Source of the DNA: Clavelina lepadiformis
Lineage: Eukaryota; Chordata; Ascidiacea; Aplousobranchia; Clavelinidae
Length of the DNA: 64,000 nt
Direction: 5' to 3'
Assembly (NCBI RefSeq): GCF_947623445.1
Contig: NC_135242.1
Span: 24,676,001 to 24,740,000, forward strand
Made by a program: the position numbers and the translations under genes. Shown here piece by piece: positions 61,095 to 64,000 of this stretch (position 1 is the first letter of the stretch; every line of letters begins with the position of its first letter). The notes under the pieces were generated by a model. It saw nothing but the letters and a program-made list of their open reading frames with translations, made no database searches and was not told where the DNA came from.

Positions 61095-64000
61095 GTATAC
61101 AAAAGGCTAGGCGAAGTGTTGAACCTTACAGATGAATCGGCCATTTTAGGTATCTTTGTTTCAAAAATGTGAGTATAAGTCGTCCTCGTATTGCCTAGCC
61201 ATGCTTGTGTAATGCGTTGTCTATGCTTTTTGTATGCATTCACCAACTATCTGTTGCAGTATAACCAACTTGAAATATTGGAGCAACAATGAGCAGATTT
61301 TGACGGGAACGCTTCGTCTTCTCGGTGATTTATCAATTGGCTTCAGTTCTGTGAGAAAACTCGTGAAATTAGGAACAATTCGCTTCCTGTTGGAAAATGA
61401 CCCGGTAAATCGAATACCTTGATAAAATTTGGGTTCCTTCATTTACAGCTTTGGCTTATATTTGCTTACTCACTTACAAGCCAAAGGGTAACAAAATGAA
61501 GATTGGTGCTGTTCTAAGCATGTTAATGTACTTGGGACCACTTTACTAATGGCACATATCCACACTTGCTTTGGTGACTTGTAGTGTTTATTTCAACTGA
61601 GCACAAGATTTTTAACTTGCAGAGCTCTCATTTTCCTTTCTTGAATGTCGATTCAAAAATCTCTGATCTTCGATGTCGGACAACTTTCTACACTTCCCTT
61701 GGGAGGTTGCTTCTTGTTGATTTGGGTAGGTTATGAAAATAATCATATAATCATCCATTTTTATCCAAATTTAGTCCAAAACGTGGTTAGATACTGGAAA
61801 AAGAATGGTTTAAAATGGTAACTTATCTAACTTGCATTTGTGTGGTAGATTTTGTGTTGTTTTTTCTAATTTTACAATTTCCTTTTCATATTTGCATCTA
61901 GTTTCACTCAAACATTTTCATTTTCAAGGTGAAGATGAAGAGAAACTCACTCGATTCATGGTTCCCATGACGACGACCTTTCACTCATTGCAGCAGATGT
62001 TACAAAACGCGTCGAGTAATGCGTGAGTCATCATAATGTCTACAACACTTTTCTGAATCGCACTTTCTGCAAAGAACATTACCCCATTTGTACTATCCAA
62101 CTGAAAACAATCCCAAATGTGTATAATTATATACATATGAAATAAAATGTGACAAAAGGGCGTAATAAAAATTTTTTTGACAATGACCCTGGTACTTGTG
62201 CTTTTTAGCCCAAAATTATACAGACTTCTCTTTTAAGTTGTTGCGTGCTTTTAAATTTTCACCATTTGATATAATTGGAACTTTAGTTTATTGGGATAAT
62301 GTTGCACCAGAAAGGTTCGGGTCTCGTCATTATCATTGCTGTCCACTTGGTGGTGTGGTGGACATCGAGGTGGCACAGTTAATATTTAAAATTGCCGTTG
62401 TAGTGATCCCAGGCGTTGATATAATGCTTGCTCTTGTCTAGAAGTCCTGGTACAGTATATATATAATATATACTCCTCCCAATTGGTGCAAGACCATATA
62501 AAATAATTTGTCAGATTGAAGATTCTACAGATAAGCGACGACTTAAGCTGTAGCTGCGAGAAATCATTGCTGAAGTGTTGTGAAGAGTTTCTCCGTCGCG
62601 AGGATAAAAATTCCAATATCATACTAACACATTTTTGTGCAGATTATTCTAAACAACCAACATTTGTTAATTCCAGGACAATGTCGTCTCACGCTGTCCG
62701 CACACTTCTTGGGGTAACAAGGGACTGTCGGGGGCTCGCTTACGCTTTCAACACGAAAAGCTCGTACATGATGCTATTTGATATCATGTGAGTGACAGCG
62801 GTATGAGATGTCTATGTGATAAGTTAATGGGATGGAATTATATTTAGTGGTTTATTTGGTTAAATTTTTTATTTCTAGATATCCGACTTTCACCGACATT
62901 CTTCAAAAATCGATTGAACTGTGGTCACATGACCCGGATGTGACAACCCCAGTTTTAAAGGTCGGTAGAAAATCCGCTGCTTAGCGCCCTCAAGTGATCT
63001 TTGCTTCGTGCAAATTTTAAAGTAAAAAATGTTTTTGTCATTGTCAAGTGCAATGCATAGCTTTCCAGTTGTGTATCCCATCGTCCATCTTTATTTGTTT
63101 TTGTTATCCCCAACTGCATGTCCAATCCCCCATCAATATATTCGTGCCAATGTGCTTGACATCTTCATCTTTAAACAGCTTTTTGCTGAGATGGTTTTGA
63201 AGCGAGGACAACGTTTGGACTTTGACGTCGCCTCCCCGAATGGAATATTGTTGTTCAAGGAAGCCAGCAAGCTTGTCTGTGGATATGGTAGGTCAAGTGT
63301 GATCATCATCTGGGAAGTTTAAAATGATTTGATTTCAGGTGTGTAAGTTTGGTATCTCGACAATTCTAAGAATTACGGTCAGGTTTCAAATTGTTAAAAA
63401 TTCCGAGGGGCGAGAGTTGGAATTGATAAGTTTCTATTGCCGGGTAACCTGGCAAATTTGTGTGCCATGTAGACTTGAAGATAAATTTGTTTGCTAATTT
63501 CCAAGAATATTTCACAGATAAGTTACAGAATTCAGAGTTAATGCGACCAACTTATATCCGGCAGGTAATCGTATTCTCGCAATGGGGGAGCCACCAAAAG
63601 ATCAAGTATTTTCTGACCGTTTGAAGGGGATGTCGCTTTGTTTCCGCTTGCTCAAGAACGCGCTTTGTGCCGGCTTGGTCAACTTTGGTGTTTTTCAACT
63701 CTACAACGACCCGACGTTGGAAGATGCTCTCAATGTATTTGTGAAGCTCGCGACATCAACCGACAGCTCACATTTTCTAGTAAGCGTACAACAACTGTTT
63801 TCTATAAGGTTTAATAACTTGGGTGTGTCTGTATTTATGGGTTGGGGTTAAGTTTGAGTTAAACTCTCTGCACATTCCCTGAGCTGTAATGTACATAATC
63901 AAACAAACAGGATTAAACACCTGAAAGTTTACAATGCATTGATATATTTTTACACTTCTATACCAGGACTATCCTAAGTTAAGTTCGTCGTACTACTCCC
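61095..64000 (+). CDS. XPO7: Exportin-7 C-terminal half, copy 3, longer 5' side, runs off the window
   Basis: Exons 61095-61168, 61260-61404 and 61623-61725 are absent from copies 1 and 2: they code [16 protein letters not shown], then [20 protein letters not shown] to [14 protein letters not shown], and [20 protein letters not shown] to LLLVDLG, all matching the middle of XPO7 in order. Then follow the exons shared with the other copies: 61929-62022, 62677-62787, 62879-62960, 63179-63287, 63565-63779, and 63967 to the window end. Phases fit throughout and no stop was found. Exons for roughly the first 560 residues are not present upstream, where ficolin and gene W lie instead. The acceptor before 61095 (TCTGTAAAG) is weak. 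This copy shows what the XPO7 intron looked like before the CAB39 join. Confidence 0.85.

Overview
The window looks like nuclear DNA of an invertebrate deuterostome, most likely a solitary ascidian such as Ciona. The reasons are AT-rich sequence, small exons with GT-AG introns, ficolin-type lectin genes, scattered TGACGTCA/TGACGTAA words and many short hAT-type elements with 8-bp target duplications. I cannot prove the species from sequence alone. No prokaryotic genes, rRNA, tRNA or CRISPR array were seen. Most long reading frames here are shadows; the real genes were rebuilt exon by exon from splice sites, reading phase and protein similarity.

The main structure is a large, same-direction segmental repeat. 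A unit made of [5' part of CAB39/MO25] - [3' part of exportin-7, XPO7] - [unrecognised small gene Z] - [ficolin on the minus strand] - [unrecognised small gene W] lies at about 11.35-30.64 kb and again at about 41.10-60.64 kb. A third ficolin (1.7-4.3 kb) and a third XPO7 fragment (61.1 kb to the end) belong to partial units at the two edges.

Layout: 1-1.7 kb, hAT remnants; 1.7-4.3 kb, ficolin 1 (intact, 332 aa); 4.4-7.0 kb, nothing recognised; 7.0-11.1 kb, three tandem ~1.7-kb repeats, two of which carry a hAT MITE rich in GGTACC; 11.35-17.35 kb, CAB39 head 1 with an internal duplication of two exons; 17.85-21.83 kb, XPO7 tail 1; 23.3-23.65 kb, gene Z; 26.4-28.9 kb, ficolin 2 (nonsense codon); 29.2-29.6 kb, gene W; 30.7-41.1 kb, a spacer with decayed coding sequence, mariner-like pieces, TIR-like and kinase-like pseudogene exons and MITEs; 42.6-45.4 kb, CAB39 head 2 (one splice donor lost); 45.75-49.68 kb, XPO7 tail 2; 51.0-51.3 kb, gene Z 2; 53.5-55.85 kb, a hAT MITE split by a 2-kb DNA transposon; 56.3-58.9 kb, ficolin 3 (intact, 331 aa); 59.2-59.6 kb, gene W 2; 61.1-64 kb, XPO7 tail 3, which continues past the window.

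Functionally, only the two ficolins look like complete genes. They are secreted pattern-recognition lectins with a collagen stalk, a Thr-rich linker and a fibrinogen-like head, and would act in innate immunity. The CAB39 and XPO7 pieces appear to be duplicated fragments joined intron to intron. Their splice phases do not match, so a fused transcript would give a CAB39 lacking its last ~60 residues rather than a MO25-exportin fusion. The most interesting points are this chimeric junction carried through a tandem array, the diversification of the ficolin C-terminal loop, the presence or absence of MITEs between paralogous copies, and the unrecognised small genes Z and W.
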